Assembly (NCBI RefSeq): GCF_019711355.1 | Contig: NZ_CP081297.1 | Coordinates: forward strand, 1,426,001-1,490,000 | DNA: 64,000 nucleotides | Source: Qipengyuania psychrotolerans | GTDB taxonomy: Bacteria; Pseudomonadota; Alphaproteobacteria; Sphingomonadales; Sphingomonadaceae | Direction of reading: 5' to 3' | In this document: in pieces, positions 20,548 to 29,169 of the stretch | Numbering within the stretch: position 1 is the stretch's first letter | Layout: each line of letters opens with the position of its first letter | Program-made: the position numbers and the translations under genes | Notes under the pieces: generated by a model | Told to the model about the DNA's origin: nothing | Databases searched by the model: none | What the model saw: the letters and a program-made list of their open reading frames with translations, nothing else

Positions 20548-22497
20548 ATGTCCAGCATGGGCAGTAAAACTATCACTTCGTTCGTATTTTTCGCCGGCAC
20601 CGCGCTGGCAACCCCGGCCTTGGCTCAAACGATCGAGGTGCCCCAGCGCACGACGGTCGCTCAGCAGCCCGGCCCTATGGCGGCGACGTTGTCGCAGTGG
20701 GAATATCTGACCAAGGAAGACGACCTGTCTTTCTCGCAATACGCCGGTTTCCTGACCAAATATCCCGAATTCCCGAAATCCACCCTGATACAGTACCGCG
20801 CGGAAGCGGCACTCGACAGGGAACCCGTTTCGCCGCAAGCTTTGGTGTCTTTCTTCGAGAAAAATCCGCCGCTCAGCAATGCAGCGAAAGCGCGTTATGC
20901 CCTCGCCCTGGCCGCGATGAGCCGGCCCGAGGCGTTCGACTTTGCCCGCGAAGCATGGCGCGGCGGTGAGATGAGCGGTCCCGCAGAAGCTTATATGCAA
21001 GGTCTGTTCGGTCAGCGGCTTTCCCCGGAAGACCATGACGCGCGAATGGACGCACTTCTTTGGCAAGGTGCGCAGGAAGCTGCCGCACGCCAGATCGTCC
21101 GCGTCTCACCCGCGTACCGCGAAACTGCCCAGGCGCGTCTCGCGCTGCTTCAGGGTTCTGACCCTGCCAGCATCGGGTTGCCCGTTCCCGCAGGCGCGAT
21201 GAATGACAGCGGTTATGTCTATAATCTGGCACGCTATTACCGCAGCAATGGACGCCTGCCGCAGGCGATCAGCCTCCTTTCTACACGTGCCCCTGCTGCA
21301 AGCCCCGCTTTTGACGGTGCGGACTTCGTCACCGAGGCTCTGCGCGTGGCGCAAGGCGCCAGCTCCTCGCAAGCGGTAGCTATCGCCGGGAAGGTGGACG
21401 ACCTGTTCGCGCCGGGCACGGACATTTCCGAAGGCTCTTTCCAGCTGCGCGACAAGTATACAGACTTGATGTGGCTAGGCGGGACAAAGGCGCTGTGGTC
21501 ACTGGGCGATGGTGCCAAGGCCGCCCCGCTGTTCTATCGTTACGGCGCTGCAGCAAAGACGCAGCTGACGCGGGCGAAAGGCTTTTACTGGGCCGGACGC
21601 GCAGCAGCCAAGGCTGGCAACCGCGAAGATGCGCAGCGTTACTGGGAAATGGCAGCGGCGCATCCCGAATATTATTACGGCCAGCTCGCCTACAGCGAGC
21701 TAGGCAGGCCGTTGAAAGGTTTCGCGAAATCCGTCGCCATTGAACCGACGCCTGGACAACGCGCCGAATTCAACGCCCAGCCGCTTACCGCGGCCCTGCG
21801 TGAAATGGCCCGCAATCGCCGCGCCTGGCAAACCGAGCGTGCATTTTTCGAAGCTATCGCAGAAAACGCCGAGAGCCCGGCAGATATGGCACTGGTCGCC
21901 GAACTGGCACGCGAAACCGGCTTGGAAGAAATGGCCGTGGTCGCCGGAATGGTCGCGGGCGAACGCGACTTCACCGATTTCGAATGGCTTGGTTTCCCGA
22001 CCGTACCCACGCACTCGGGGGCGAACTGGACAATGGTCCACGCAATTGCCCGTCAGGAAAGCGAATTCGACCGGACCCGCGTCAGCCACGCCGGTGCGCG
22101 GGGAATGATGCAGCTGATGCCGGGTACAGCCCGTGAAGAAGCAGGTAAGCTTGGCATAACGTATATGTCGGCCAACCTTACCGGCAGCCCGAGCTACAAT
22201 ATCCGCTTGGGGGATGCGCATTTTGCCAGATTGATGGACCGCTACAATGGCGCATATCCTCTGGCGATTGCAGCCTATAACGCAGGGCCTGGCCGCGTGA
22301 ATCAGTGGCTTCGCCTCAACGGCGATCCGCGTACGGGCGCAGTCGATTATGTTAGCTGGATCGAGCAGATCCCCGCGAACTTCGAGACTCGCTACTATGT
22401 GATGCGTGTAATCGGGAACGCTGTGACTTATGCCAATTTGCATCCCGACAAATCGGCCAGCTACGAGCGCGATATCCGCCATTACTTGGGCCGCTGA
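20548..22497 (+). CDS. Soluble-type lytic murein transglycosylase (SLT family)
   Basis: A 649-residue periplasmic enzyme cleaving peptidoglycan between MurNAc and GlcNAc with 1,6-anhydro formation. A signal peptide follows the start (VFFAGTALATPALAQ). A long helical superhelix region of about 430 residues precedes the catalytic SLT domain, which has the catalytic Glu504 in ARQESEFD, then GARGMMQLMPGTA and AAYNAGPGRVNQWL. ATG at 20548 is chosen because an earlier in-frame ATG at 20476 would bury the signal peptide behind 24 residues. It could be involved in wall turnover or recycling. greB follows after 23 bases. Confidence 0.92.
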   Translation: MSSMGSKTITSFVFFAGTALATPALAQTIEVPQRTTVAQQPGPMAATLSQWEYLTKEDDLSFSQYAGFLTKYPEFPKSTLIQYRAEAALDREPVSPQALVSFFEKNPPLSNAAKARYALALAAMSRPEAFDFAREAWRGGEMSGPAEAYMQGLFGQRLSPEDHDARMDALLWQGAQEAAARQIVRVSPAYRETAQARLALLQGSDPASIGLPVPAGAMNDSGYVYNLARYYRSNGRLPQAISLLSTRAPAASPAFDGADFVTEALRVAQGASSSQAVAIAGKVDDLFAPGTDISEGSFQLRDKYTDLMWLGGTKALWSLGDGAKAAPLFYRYGAAAKTQLTRAKGFYWAGRAAAKAGNREDAQRYWEMAAAHPEYYYGQLAYSELGRPLKGFAKSVAIEPTPGQRAEFNAQPLTAALREMARNRRAWQTERAFFEAIAENAESPADMALVAELARETGLEEMAVVAGMVAGERDFTDFEWLGFPTVPTHSGANWTMVHAIARQESEFDRTRVSHAGARGMMQLMPGTAREEAGKLGITYMSANLTGSPSYNIRLGDAHFARLMDRYNGAYPLAIAAYNAGPGRVNQWLRLNGDPRTGAVDYVSWIEQIPANFETRYYVMRVIGNAVTYANLHPDKSASYERDIRHYLGR

Positions 22498-22520
22498 AAT
22501 CGTCTAGGGCTCGCTCCTAG

Positions 22521-23000
22521 ATGCAGCACAAGACCAATCCCATAACGCCGTCCGGCTATGCCGCGCTCAAGGCGCGCTACGACCATTTGCTCGGCAAGGA
22601 ACGGCCCGCAATTGTCGAGATCGTGAGCTGGGCGGCCGGCAACGGGGACCGCAGCGAGAATGGCGACTATATCTATGGCCGCAAGAAGATGCGCGAGATC
22701 GACCGTGAACTCGCGCATCTGGCGCGCCGGATGAAAAGCGCACAAGTGATCCAGCCAGCTGAGCAGCCCGATAAGGGTCGCGCCTTTTTCGGAGCGCGGG
22801 TCACCCTTGCCGATGAAGATGACAACGAAAAGATCGTGACGCTTGTGGGCGATGACGAGCAGGACGCGAAGGTGGGCCGGATCGGTTGGTCCAGCCCGAT
22901 GGCCCGTGCGCTCAGGGGGGCATCGGTCGGGGATCTGCGCGCGGTCAAGCTACCCTCCGGAGACAAGGAATGGGAAGTGATGGCGATCGATTATGCGTAA
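22521..23000 (+). CDS. greB: Transcription elongation factor GreB
   Basis: A 159-residue factor that binds the RNA polymerase secondary channel and stimulates cleavage of backtracked transcripts. The N-terminal coiled coil holds the acidic tip in NGDRSENGDYIYGRKKMREID, and the C-terminal FKBP-like domain includes KVGRIGWSSPMARALRGASVGD. The wording at the tip favours GreB over GreA. Only 23 bases separate it from the transglycosylase gene, and its stop overlaps the next gene by eight bases. Confidence 0.94.
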   Translation: MQHKTNPITPSGYAALKARYDHLLGKERPAIVEIVSWAAGNGDRSENGDYIYGRKKMREIDRELAHLARRMKSAQVIQPAEQPDKGRAFFGARVTLADEDDNEKIVTLVGDDEQDAKVGRIGWSSPMARALRGASVGDLRAVKLPSGDKEWEVMAIDYA

Positions 23001-23478
23001 GTCCGCCATCTTTTTCGCCGCAGCATTTCTGGCCTCGCCCCTCGGCGCGAAAGACAGTCTTGGCGTCTTTTCCCAGTGGGGGGCCTTTCGCGACGCGGAC
23101 GTTCCCCGTTGCTATGCCATTTCGACCGCGCAGCCTGACCGAAACGGGAAGGCTTCGGCGGGTTATGTCAGCGTCGGTAACTGGCCTAGGCAGTCGATAC
23201 GCGGCCAGATTCATTTCAGGCTGTCGCAAGAAACGCCATCAAAACAAGTCAGGGTCCGCATCGGCCGGCAAACGTTCTCTCTGGAGGTCAGCGGAAGAAA
23301 CGCCTGGGCGAAAGACCGGAAAACGGACGCCGCGATTATTGCTGCCTTGCGTTCTGCCGATACGATGTCGCTCGGCATGCGCGACAAGCGCGGGAAGAGA
23401 ATCTCCGACAGCTACGCTCTGGAAGGAGCAGCGACAGCAATCGACGCCGCAACGGTGGCATGCTCGAGGCTGAAATAA
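22993..23478 (+). CDS. Secreted protein resembling the IalB (invasion-associated locus B) family
   Basis: A 161-residue protein with a signal peptide (MRKSAIFFAAAFLASPLGAKD). The mature part begins GVFSQWGAFRDADVPRCYAIS, a pattern seen in short IalB-like proteins of sphingomonads, with a single pair of cysteines (RCYAI and VACSRLK). Function not known. ATG at 22993 overlaps the end of greB, so it is translated from the same message. A bidirectional terminator lies immediately behind it. Confidence 0.65.
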   Translation: MRKSAIFFAAAFLASPLGAKDSLGVFSQWGAFRDADVPRCYAISTAQPDRNGKASAGYVSVGNWPRQSIRGQIHFRLSQETPSKQVRVRIGRQTFSLEVSGRNAWAKDRKTDAAIIAALRSADTMSLGMRDKRGKRISDSYALEGAATAIDAATVACSRLK

Positions 23479-23479
23479 A

Positions 23480-23517
23480 AAAGGCCGGACGCGATCAACT
23501 CGCGCCCGGCCAATTTT
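23480..23517. terminator. Bidirectional terminator
   Basis: GGCCGG-A-CGCG / CGCG-C-CCGGCC stem at 23483-23511 flanked by an A-run on the left and AATTTTT on the right. It ends the greB operon and the convergent outer-membrane protein gene. Confidence 0.88.
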
Positions 23518-23533
23518 TCAGCTTCAGGTTATT

Positions 23534-24202
23534 TTAGAAGCGGTAACCGAAGCCGACCATGACCTGGTGACGGTCGGTATCGATCTCACCGATTTCCACG
23601 TCCGTACGATCGTTTTCGAAATCCAGCTCAGCACTGCTGTAGTTGGAATAGCGGTACTCGACCTTGGCGAAGGTGTTCGTGTCCAGCGCATATTCGACGC
23701 CGGCGCCAACGCGGAAGCCATCGGTGTCAATCTTCGCACGATATTCTTCACCATCGAACGAGCCGTTCAAATTGTAACGTGCGTTCGTGTAGCCGCCCTT
23801 GGCATAGACCAGGAGGTCAGGAGCTGCGAGCACGCCGACACGGGCACCGACATAAAGATCGCGACCAGCATTCACGTCGCCCAGTCCGAAGAGCTCGGGA
23901 TCGGCCTGATCATAGTCCACATCGGCGCTGGAGTCGGTGTATTCACCTTCCAGGCCAAGGACGATGCCGCCAGCGTTGATGTCGTAACCTACACCGATGC
24001 CGTAGTTGATACCTTCAATCGACTGATCGTTATCGTCGTTTGTGTCGTCATCGATGGAACTACCTGCCTTGCTGACGTCATAGCCAACAATGGCTTCAAC
24101 ACGCGGGCCAGTGAAGGCTCCATCCGTGGCATCCTGTGCCATTGCTGGGGCAGAAAGGGCTGCGACCGAAGTTGCAGTAAGAATTGCGACCGTAGTTTTC
24201 AT
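23534..24202 (-). CDS. Outer-membrane beta-barrel (OmpA/OprF-N-like porin family) protein
   Basis: A 222-residue protein with a classical signal peptide (MKTTVAILTATSVAALSAPAMAQ) and an eight-stranded-barrel pattern of alternating residues with aromatic girdles. It ends in the outer-membrane C-terminal signature VMVGFGYRF with terminal Phe. Segments GPRVEAIVGYD, YVGARVGVLAAPDLLVYAKGGYTNARY and RVGAGVEYALDTNTFAKVEYRYSNY are typical of outer_membrane_beta-barrel proteins (PF13505 type). Acidic loops (SIDDDTNDDNDQ) suggest cation exposure. Role: structural or small-solute porin. Upstream there is a perfect palindrome that could regulate it. Confidence 0.88.
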   Translation of the reverse strand: MKTTVAILTATSVAALSAPAMAQDATDGAFTGPRVEAIVGYDVSKAGSSIDDDTNDDNDQSIEGINYGIGVGYDINAGGIVLGLEGEYTDSSADVDYDQADPELFGLGDVNAGRDLYVGARVGVLAAPDLLVYAKGGYTNARYNLNGSFDGEEYRAKIDTDGFRVGAGVEYALDTNTFAKVEYRYSNYSSAELDFENDRTDVEIGEIDTDRHQVMVGFGYRF

Positions 24203-24289
24203 TTTGTTTCTCCGTATTCAAACGCTGCCAAAAGGCGGCGTGGACCCATCAAACGGCTATCAGTGCGAAGTGGTTTCATTAACCTCACA

Positions 24290-24305
24290 CAACATGATTA
24301 TGTTG
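24290..24305. promoter_or_regulatory. Palindrome in the porin/rlmN intergenic region
   Basis: CAACAT-GATT-ATGTTG, a perfect 6-bp dyad, sits about 90 bases upstream of the porin start, in an AT-richer 278-base gap between divergent genes. Operator is a guess from symmetry and position. Confidence 0.35.
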
Positions 24306-24480
24306 CGTGAAAGTCACAATCTTGCGGCAAGACGAAAGATAGGTGCGGCTAACTACGGTCCAATTCAGGCTGCACAGAATTGCGGTGAATGGTGGGAACG
24401 CGAAAACTGTCACGCGGTTTTGGGCGCCTCTGCGATGCATCTGGCCAAATGCTCACGCCGCGCCTATATGCGCGGCTCCC

Positions 24481-25722
24481 ATGGCCGATACGACACTCAT
24501 GAGCATTCCCGGGCAGATTGACCCGGTTCCCGTCGCGCGTGACATCACGCCGCGTCCAGATGGACGCGTGGATGTTCTCGGCGTGTCCAGAGCGCGCATT
24601 TGCGAATTGTTCGAAGAAGCCGGCCTCGAGCCCAAGCAGGCGAAGCTTCGTGCAAAGCAAGTCTATCACTGGCTTTACCACCGCGGTGTCACTGACTTCG
24701 AGGCGATGACCGACATTGCGAAAACGATGCGTCCATGGCTGCGCGAGCGGTTCGTCATCGGCCGCCCGGAAGTTGTCGAAGCGCAGCATTCCAATGACGG
24801 TACGCGCAAATGGCTGCTGAAGACCGCTGACGGCCATGAATACGAGATGGTTTTCATCCCCGATGCGGACCGCGGCACACTTTGTGTTTCCAGCCAGGTG
24901 GGTTGCACCCTCAATTGCCGCTTCTGTCACACTGGCACCATGCGGCTTGTGCGCAACCTCACGCCGGGCGAGATTGTCGGCCAGGTCATGCTGGCCCGTG
25001 ATGCGCTGGGCGAATGGCCCAAGGGCAAGATGGATTTTGCGGAAGACGCCGACGGAACCGAATACCGCGCAGATGGCCGTCTGCTCACGAATATCGTGAT
25101 GATGGGCATGGGCGAACCTCTTTATAATTTCGATAATGTCAGAGACGCCCTGAAGCTGGTCATGGACGGCGAAGGGCTTGCCCTGTCGAAGCGGCGCATC
25201 ACGCTCTCCACGAGCGGTGTGGTTCCGCAGATGGAAAAGTGCGGCAAGGAGATCGGTGTAAACCTCGCCGTTTCACTCCATGCCGTGACCAAGGAAGTCC
25301 GCGACGAAATCGTCCCGATCAATAAGAAATACGGGATTGAAGAATTGCTGCAGGCCTGCGCCGACTATCACGGTGCCAGCAATGCGCGGCGGATTACCTT
25401 CGAATACGTCATGCTGAAGGACAAGAACGACAGCGACGATGACGCGCGCGAACTGGTCCGCTTGATCAAGCATTATGATCTTCCGGCGAAGGTGAACCTG
25501 ATCCCGTTCAATCCGTGGCCGGGCGCGCCTTACGAATGCTCCAAACCGGAACGCATTCGGTCTTTCTCCAACATAGTTTTCGAAAACGGCATCTCCGCGC
25601 CGATCCGTACTCCGCGAGGCCGTGATATTGATGCGGCATGCGGCCAGCTAAAGACCGCTGCCGAAAAGAAGAGCCGCGCCCAGCTGGACCGGGAAGCGGC
25701 GGAGATTGACGCCGACGCTTGA
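24481..25722 (+). CDS. rlmN: Dual-specificity 23S rRNA/tRNA (adenine-C2) methyltransferase RlmN
   Basis: A 413-residue radical-SAM enzyme methylating A2503 of 23S rRNA and A37 of tRNAs. The 4Fe-4S motif CTLNCRFC, the preceding SSQVGC, the [12 protein letters not shown] block and the resolving-cysteine region near [20 protein letters not shown] are present. ATG at 24481 ([12 protein letters not shown]) is preferred; a second ATG at 24499 is possible, and neither has a strong ribosome site. Reading frame extends further upstream but without family similarity. Confidence 0.95.
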   Translation: MADTTLMSIPGQIDPVPVARDITPRPDGRVDVLGVSRARICELFEEAGLEPKQAKLRAKQVYHWLYHRGVTDFEAMTDIAKTMRPWLRERFVIGRPEVVEAQHSNDGTRKWLLKTADGHEYEMVFIPDADRGTLCVSSQVGCTLNCRFCHTGTMRLVRNLTPGEIVGQVMLARDALGEWPKGKMDFAEDADGTEYRADGRLLTNIVMMGMGEPLYNFDNVRDALKLVMDGEGLALSKRRITLSTSGVVPQMEKCGKEIGVNLAVSLHAVTKEVRDEIVPINKKYGIEELLQACADYHGASNARRITFEYVMLKDKNDSDDDARELVRLIKHYDLPAKVNLIPFNPWPGAPYECSKPERIRSFSNIVFENGISAPIRTPRGRDIDAACGQLKTAAEKKSRAQLDREAAEIDADA

Positions 25723-25768
25723 TCGAGATCGCATCTCCACTAGTCTTCCGGCGAGTGGAGACATTGCG

Positions 25769-25831
25769 ATGCGTATCAGGACATTGATCGGAATTGATGG
25801 CGTGTCGGTTATGATGCTGGCCGCGGCCTGA
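25769..25831 (+). CDS. Possible 20-residue leader ORF coupled to methyltransferase
   Basis: ATG at 25769 has GGAG 8-9 bases upstream and encodes MRIRTLIGIDGVSVMMLAAA before a TGA (25829-25831) whose final A starts the next ATG. The TGATG overlap is the usual signature of translational coupling. It may be a genuine micro-protein with a hydrophobic tail, a regulatory leader, or chance; no similarity recognised. Confidence 0.35.
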   Translation: MRIRTLIGIDGVSVMMLAAA

Positions 25832-26424
25832 TGGGCGATCCAGCTACCATTGCGTTCTACGAGGCGAATGCGCCGCGATACACATTAAGCCTTAGTCAGG
25901 CACCGAGCCGCCATCTCGATGACTTTCTCGACCGTCTGGACCCAGGCGCTCACATCCTGGAACTGGGCTGCGGAGCCGGGCGCGATTCTGCTCGTATGGC
26001 GGAGCGAGGCTTCTCAGTCGACACCACGGACGGCACTCCTGCGATGGTTGCCAAAGCCCGCGAACGTTTCGATCTGCCAGCACGCCTGTTGCAATTTCAC
26101 GAGCTCGACGCGCTCGCAGAATTCGACGCGATCTGGGCACATGCTTGCCTGATCCATGTCGCGAGAAACGATTTTCCCGGCGTGATTGGCAGAATCCATC
26201 GCGCTTTGAAGCCTGATGGCTGGCACTATGCGAACTTCAAGCTTGGAGACGACGAAGGCCGGGATCCGCTTGGCCGCCTACATAATTTTCCAGACGAAAA
26301 GTGGCTGGAAGCCTCCTATAGCGACGCCGGTTTCGCCATTATCGAAGCGGAACGATACCGCGGCGAAGGTGCCGACGGGGTGGTGCGCGACTGGCACGCG
26401 CTAACTTTGCGAAAGCAAGATTGA
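25831..26424 (+). CDS. Class I SAM-dependent methyltransferase
   Basis: A 197-residue compact methyltransferase. Motif I HILELGCGAGRDSARMAERG, motif II SVDTTDGTPAMV and the post-motif FDAIWAHACLIHVARNDFPGVIGRIHRALKPDG match the small Methyltransf_11/23 (Tam/UbiE-like) proteins. Substrate unknown. It overlaps the following MOSC gene by one base (TGATG), so both are co-translated. Confidence 0.85.
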   Translation: MGDPATIAFYEANAPRYTLSLSQAPSRHLDDFLDRLDPGAHILELGCGAGRDSARMAERGFSVDTTDGTPAMVAKARERFDLPARLLQFHELDALAEFDAIWAHACLIHVARNDFPGVIGRIHRALKPDGWHYANFKLGDDEGRDPLGRLHNFPDEKWLEASYSDAGFAIIEAERYRGEGADGVVRDWHALTLRKQD

Positions 26425-27071
26425 TGAATGCTCAGGTCACGGCGATTTGCATAGGACAGCCCAAGCCGTTCAACGGTGCCGAACTTAGCGCGATCGGCAA
26501 GCGTCCGGTGACCGGCCCGGTCATAATCCGCACCTTTGGTATCGAAGGCGATATGGTCGCAGACACCAAGCATCATGGCGGTGCGGACATGGCTGTCCAC
26601 CAATATCCCGTCGATCACTACAAGGGTTGGCACGAATGGCTCGGCGGGCACGAATTGCTTTCCGGTCCTGCCGCATTTGGCGAAAACCTGATGGTTCTCG
26701 GAATGACAGAGGACGCTGTCCACATCGGCGACCGGTTCAGGTTCGGCGGTGCATTGCTGGAGATCAGTCAGCCGCGCCAACCGTGCTGGAAGATAGAACA
26801 CCGCTTCGGCCGGAAAGGCATGGTCAAACGCATCATCGGCCAGCACAATTGCGGTTGGTACTACCGCGTTCTGGAAGAAGGCGAAGCGGCGCCCGGCGAC
26901 ATACTCTTGCGCGAGGAAATCGGCCACTGCTCTTGGACTGTCGCAAGGCTGTTTGCAGCCCTGTACGATCCGGCCCACGGCGCGAATCGCGAAGGATTTG
27001 AAGAGATTGCCGGTCTCGATAGGCTCTGCCAAAATTGGCGCGGCAAAGCTCTCATGAAGCTCGAAACCTAG
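26424..27071 (+). CDS. MOSC-domain protein (YiiM-like)
   Basis: A 215-residue protein of the MOSC (molybdenum cofactor sulfurase C-terminal) family. Typical stretches are GIEGDMVADTKHHGGADMAVHQY, GAAFGENL-like GPAAFGENLMV and the conserved cysteine Cys121 in SQPRQPCWKIE. YiiM/YcbX relatives act with molybdenum cofactor to reduce N-hydroxylated compounds, so a detoxifying role is plausible. The ATG at 26424 shares a base with the previous stop. A molybdopterin oxidoreductase lies 2 kb further on. Confidence 0.9.
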   Translation: MNAQVTAICIGQPKPFNGAELSAIGKRPVTGPVIIRTFGIEGDMVADTKHHGGADMAVHQYPVDHYKGWHEWLGGHELLSGPAAFGENLMVLGMTEDAVHIGDRFRFGGALLEISQPRQPCWKIEHRFGRKGMVKRIIGQHNCGWYYRVLEEGEAAPGDILLREEIGHCSWTVARLFAALYDPAHGANREGFEEIAGLDRLCQNWRGKALMKLET

Positions 27072-27191
27072 CATCTCATCGCACTCAGTGCGTCGGTTTA
27101 TCGCTAATTTCGAGTTAACGGCGTTCGTTCAGCCGCCGTTGTAATCTGCGCCGCAATCTGCGGATCGACATTACCGAATGGGGACGCAGAA

Positions 27192-27581
27192 ATGAAAAAA
27201 TTATCACTCGCAATTGCCGCTGGCACGCTTGCCGTGACCGGTATCGGAACATCGGCTCCCGCCGCCGCTGACCCGCCCAGCTGGGCTCCGGCTCATGGGA
27301 AGCGCGCCAAGGACCGCGCCCGCGTTTATGATGATCGGGGTTACTACGCTGAACCGCGCCGGATCACTCGCAACAGCTACATGTGGCGCGGCCGTGACGG
27401 GAATTATTACTGCAAACGCGACAATGGCACGACCGGTTTGGTGATCGGTGCAGGTGTCGGCGCACTTGCAGGTCATGAACTTGCAGGTCGCGGCGATCGC
27501 ACGCTCGGAGCAATCCTGGGCGGCGCAATCGGCGCAGTTGTCGGCCGCGAGATTGACAGGGGCAGCCTTCGCTGCCGCTAA
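27192..27581 (+). CDS. Glycine-zipper 2TM-domain exported protein
   Basis: A 129-residue protein with a signal peptide (MKKLSLAIAAGTLAVTGIGTSAPAAA). The mature part holds a tyrosine/arginine-rich segment and a C-terminal glycine zipper GLVIGAGVGALAGHELAGRGDRTLGAILGGAIGAVVGREI, typical of glycine-zipper 2TM (Rick_17kDa-like) proteins that insert in membranes. Role: envelope structural or stress protein, not defined. A strong terminator follows. Confidence 0.85.
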   Translation: MKKLSLAIAAGTLAVTGIGTSAPAAADPPSWAPAHGKRAKDRARVYDDRGYYAEPRRITRNSYMWRGRDGNYYCKRDNGTTGLVIGAGVGALAGHELAGRGDRTLGAILGGAIGAVVGREIDRGSLRCR

Positions 27582-27608
27582 GTCGGTTCTCCTGATCTTA
27601 TACCCGAG

Positions 27609-27640
27609 ACGCCGCTGGCCCTTAAGGCTGGCGGCGTTTT
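27609..27640 (+). terminator. Rho-independent terminator
   Basis: A 12-bp stem (ACGCCGCTGGCC / GGCTGGCGGCGT, two G-T pairs) with loop CTTAA and TTTTGTGTTT tail, 28 bases after the glycine-zipper gene. Confidence 0.88.
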
Positions 27641-27733
27641 GTGTTTCCGGGTGATTTTCCGGCAATTTGCCTTGATCAACTGGCCTTGCGTAGTCCAGAC
27701 CTCCCCCATGAAAATGCCTTGGCCCCACCGGCG

Positions 27734-28501
27734 ATGAGCCGCCCAGCCGTCCTCGTTACAGGAGGCTCCCAGCGAATAGGCGCTGCAATCAGCAGGGCAT
27801 TTTCCGAAGCTGGATGGCATGTGATCATTCACTACCACCGCTCGAAGGAAGCGGCGGAAGATCTCGCCGAGAGCATGCCTTACGCAGACGCTGTCCAATG
27901 CGACCTGAGCGAGGGTGACGACGCAGTTGCGATGGCAACAGCCCTCGCGGCGCATCATCCCGACTGGCGAGCGCTTGTGAACAGTGCGTCGATTTTCAAA
28001 CCCGACGATGTAACCGCTCTGGATGCCGAGACGAACAGGCAAGCGATGCAGATCAACGCCCGCGCCCCTACCCGCCTCGCACAGGCATTTCTCGCGCAAG
28101 CGCGTTCCAGCAAGGGCCGCCGCGTGATCCAGGTAACCGACCAGAAGCTGGCCAATCCGAACCCCGATTTCTTCAGCTATACGATGAGCAAGCATGCTCT
28201 TGCCGCGACCATACCGATGCTCGCCATGGGTGCAGCAGGACCGGATGACCGCATTTACGGCCTGGCACCGGGAGCCATCCTGCCCAGTCATGACCAATCG
28301 GCCGATGAGGCGGAAATCTCGCACCGCATGAACCTGCTTGGCCGCAGAACGCATGTCGAGGAAGTAGCAGATGCAGCAGTTTTTCTTGCAGAAGGCCGGC
28401 TCGCCACGGGCCAGACCTTGTTCGTCGACAGCGGACAGCACCTGCTCCGGCAAGATCGGGACGTGATCTATCTGGCGCGTCAGCAAATGGAAGCCTCATG
28501 A
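27734..28501 (+). CDS. Short-chain reductase of the FolM/pteridine-reductase type
   Basis: A 255-residue NAD(P)-dependent reductase. The cofactor motif is TGGSQRIG (residues 9-16), with Asn83 in NSAS, and Tyr149-x3-Lys153 in FSYTMSKHA. The position usually occupied by catalytic Ser is Asp (QVTDQK), as in pteridine reductase PTR1 and FolM dihydromonapterin reductase, which supports a reduced-pterin product. ATG at 27734 starts the Rossmann fold properly; a longer frame to 27641 has no homology. Its stop overlaps the next gene's ATG (ATGA), placing it in an operon with a cytochrome b and a molybdopterin enzyme. Confidence 0.82.
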   Translation: MSRPAVLVTGGSQRIGAAISRAFSEAGWHVIIHYHRSKEAAEDLAESMPYADAVQCDLSEGDDAVAMATALAAHHPDWRALVNSASIFKPDDVTALDAETNRQAMQINARAPTRLAQAFLAQARSSKGRRVIQVTDQKLANPNPDFFSYTMSKHALAATIPMLAMGAAGPDDRIYGLAPGAILPSHDQSADEAEISHRMNLLGRRTHVEEVADAAVFLAEGRLATGQTLFVDSGQHLLRQDRDVIYLARQQMEAS

Positions 28502-29169
28502 AACGGCATTCCCTGAGCACGCGGGCTTGGCATTGGCTCAACCTGCTTTGCATCGTGGTCCTGTTCATGTCGGGTCTGACGATATCGAACGCGCACCGTC
28601 TGCTCTATTGGGGCGACTGGGGATTTTCGCGCGCTCATGCCTGGCTGGAGGTGCCCCGCTTTCCCGACTGGATGACCATCCCGGGTTATTATAGTCTGGC
28701 CGTTGCCCGCGACTGGCACATCTTGATGGCCTGGCCATTTGCCATCGGCTTGTTGCTGATGTGGGTCGCCATGCTCGTGAACCGGCATTTCAAGCGCGAT
28801 ATTGCAACCAGCAGGAAGGAATGGCGCTGGTCGAACATACGCACGGATATCGTTAAGCATCTGAAGCTGAATTTCGATCATACAGGTGGGAAATACAATT
28901 TCCTCCAGAAGCTTGCCTATGGGCTGGTGCTGGGCATATTCCTGCCGATGATGGTGTTCACCGGAATGGCGATCAGTCCCGGTATCGAGCCAGTGCTTGG
29001 CTGGATGGTCGATTTAATGGGCGGAAGGCAATCGGCACGTAGCCTGCATTTCATCTTTGCATTCGCTATCTTCGGTTTCTTCGTCGTCCACCTGGCGTTG
29101 GTCATCCTTGCGGGTCCGATCCACCAGATCCGCGACATGATAACAGGAGGGCGCCATGATCAAGCGTAG
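28498..29169 (+). CDS. Cytochrome b561-type membrane protein
   Basis: A 223-residue inner-membrane di-heme cytochrome b (Ni-hydrogenase-type b or cytochrome b/b6 domain). Four hydrophobic helices carry candidate haem histidines: H6/H12 in RHSLSTRAWHWLN, H74-like in ARDWHILMAW, and HFIFAFAIFGFFVVHL near the C terminus. It begins with the family KRHSLSTRAWHW and ends GPIHQIRDMITGG. It likely takes electrons to or from the molybdopterin protein encoded next, with which it overlaps by 14 bases. Confidence 0.88.
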   Translation: MKRHSLSTRAWHWLNLLCIVVLFMSGLTISNAHRLLYWGDWGFSRAHAWLEVPRFPDWMTIPGYYSLAVARDWHILMAWPFAIGLLLMWVAMLVNRHFKRDIATSRKEWRWSNIRTDIVKHLKLNFDHTGGKYNFLQKLAYGLVLGIFLPMMVFTGMAISPGIEPVLGWMVDLMGGRQSARSLHFIFAFAIFGFFVVHLALVILAGPIHQIRDMITGGRHDQA

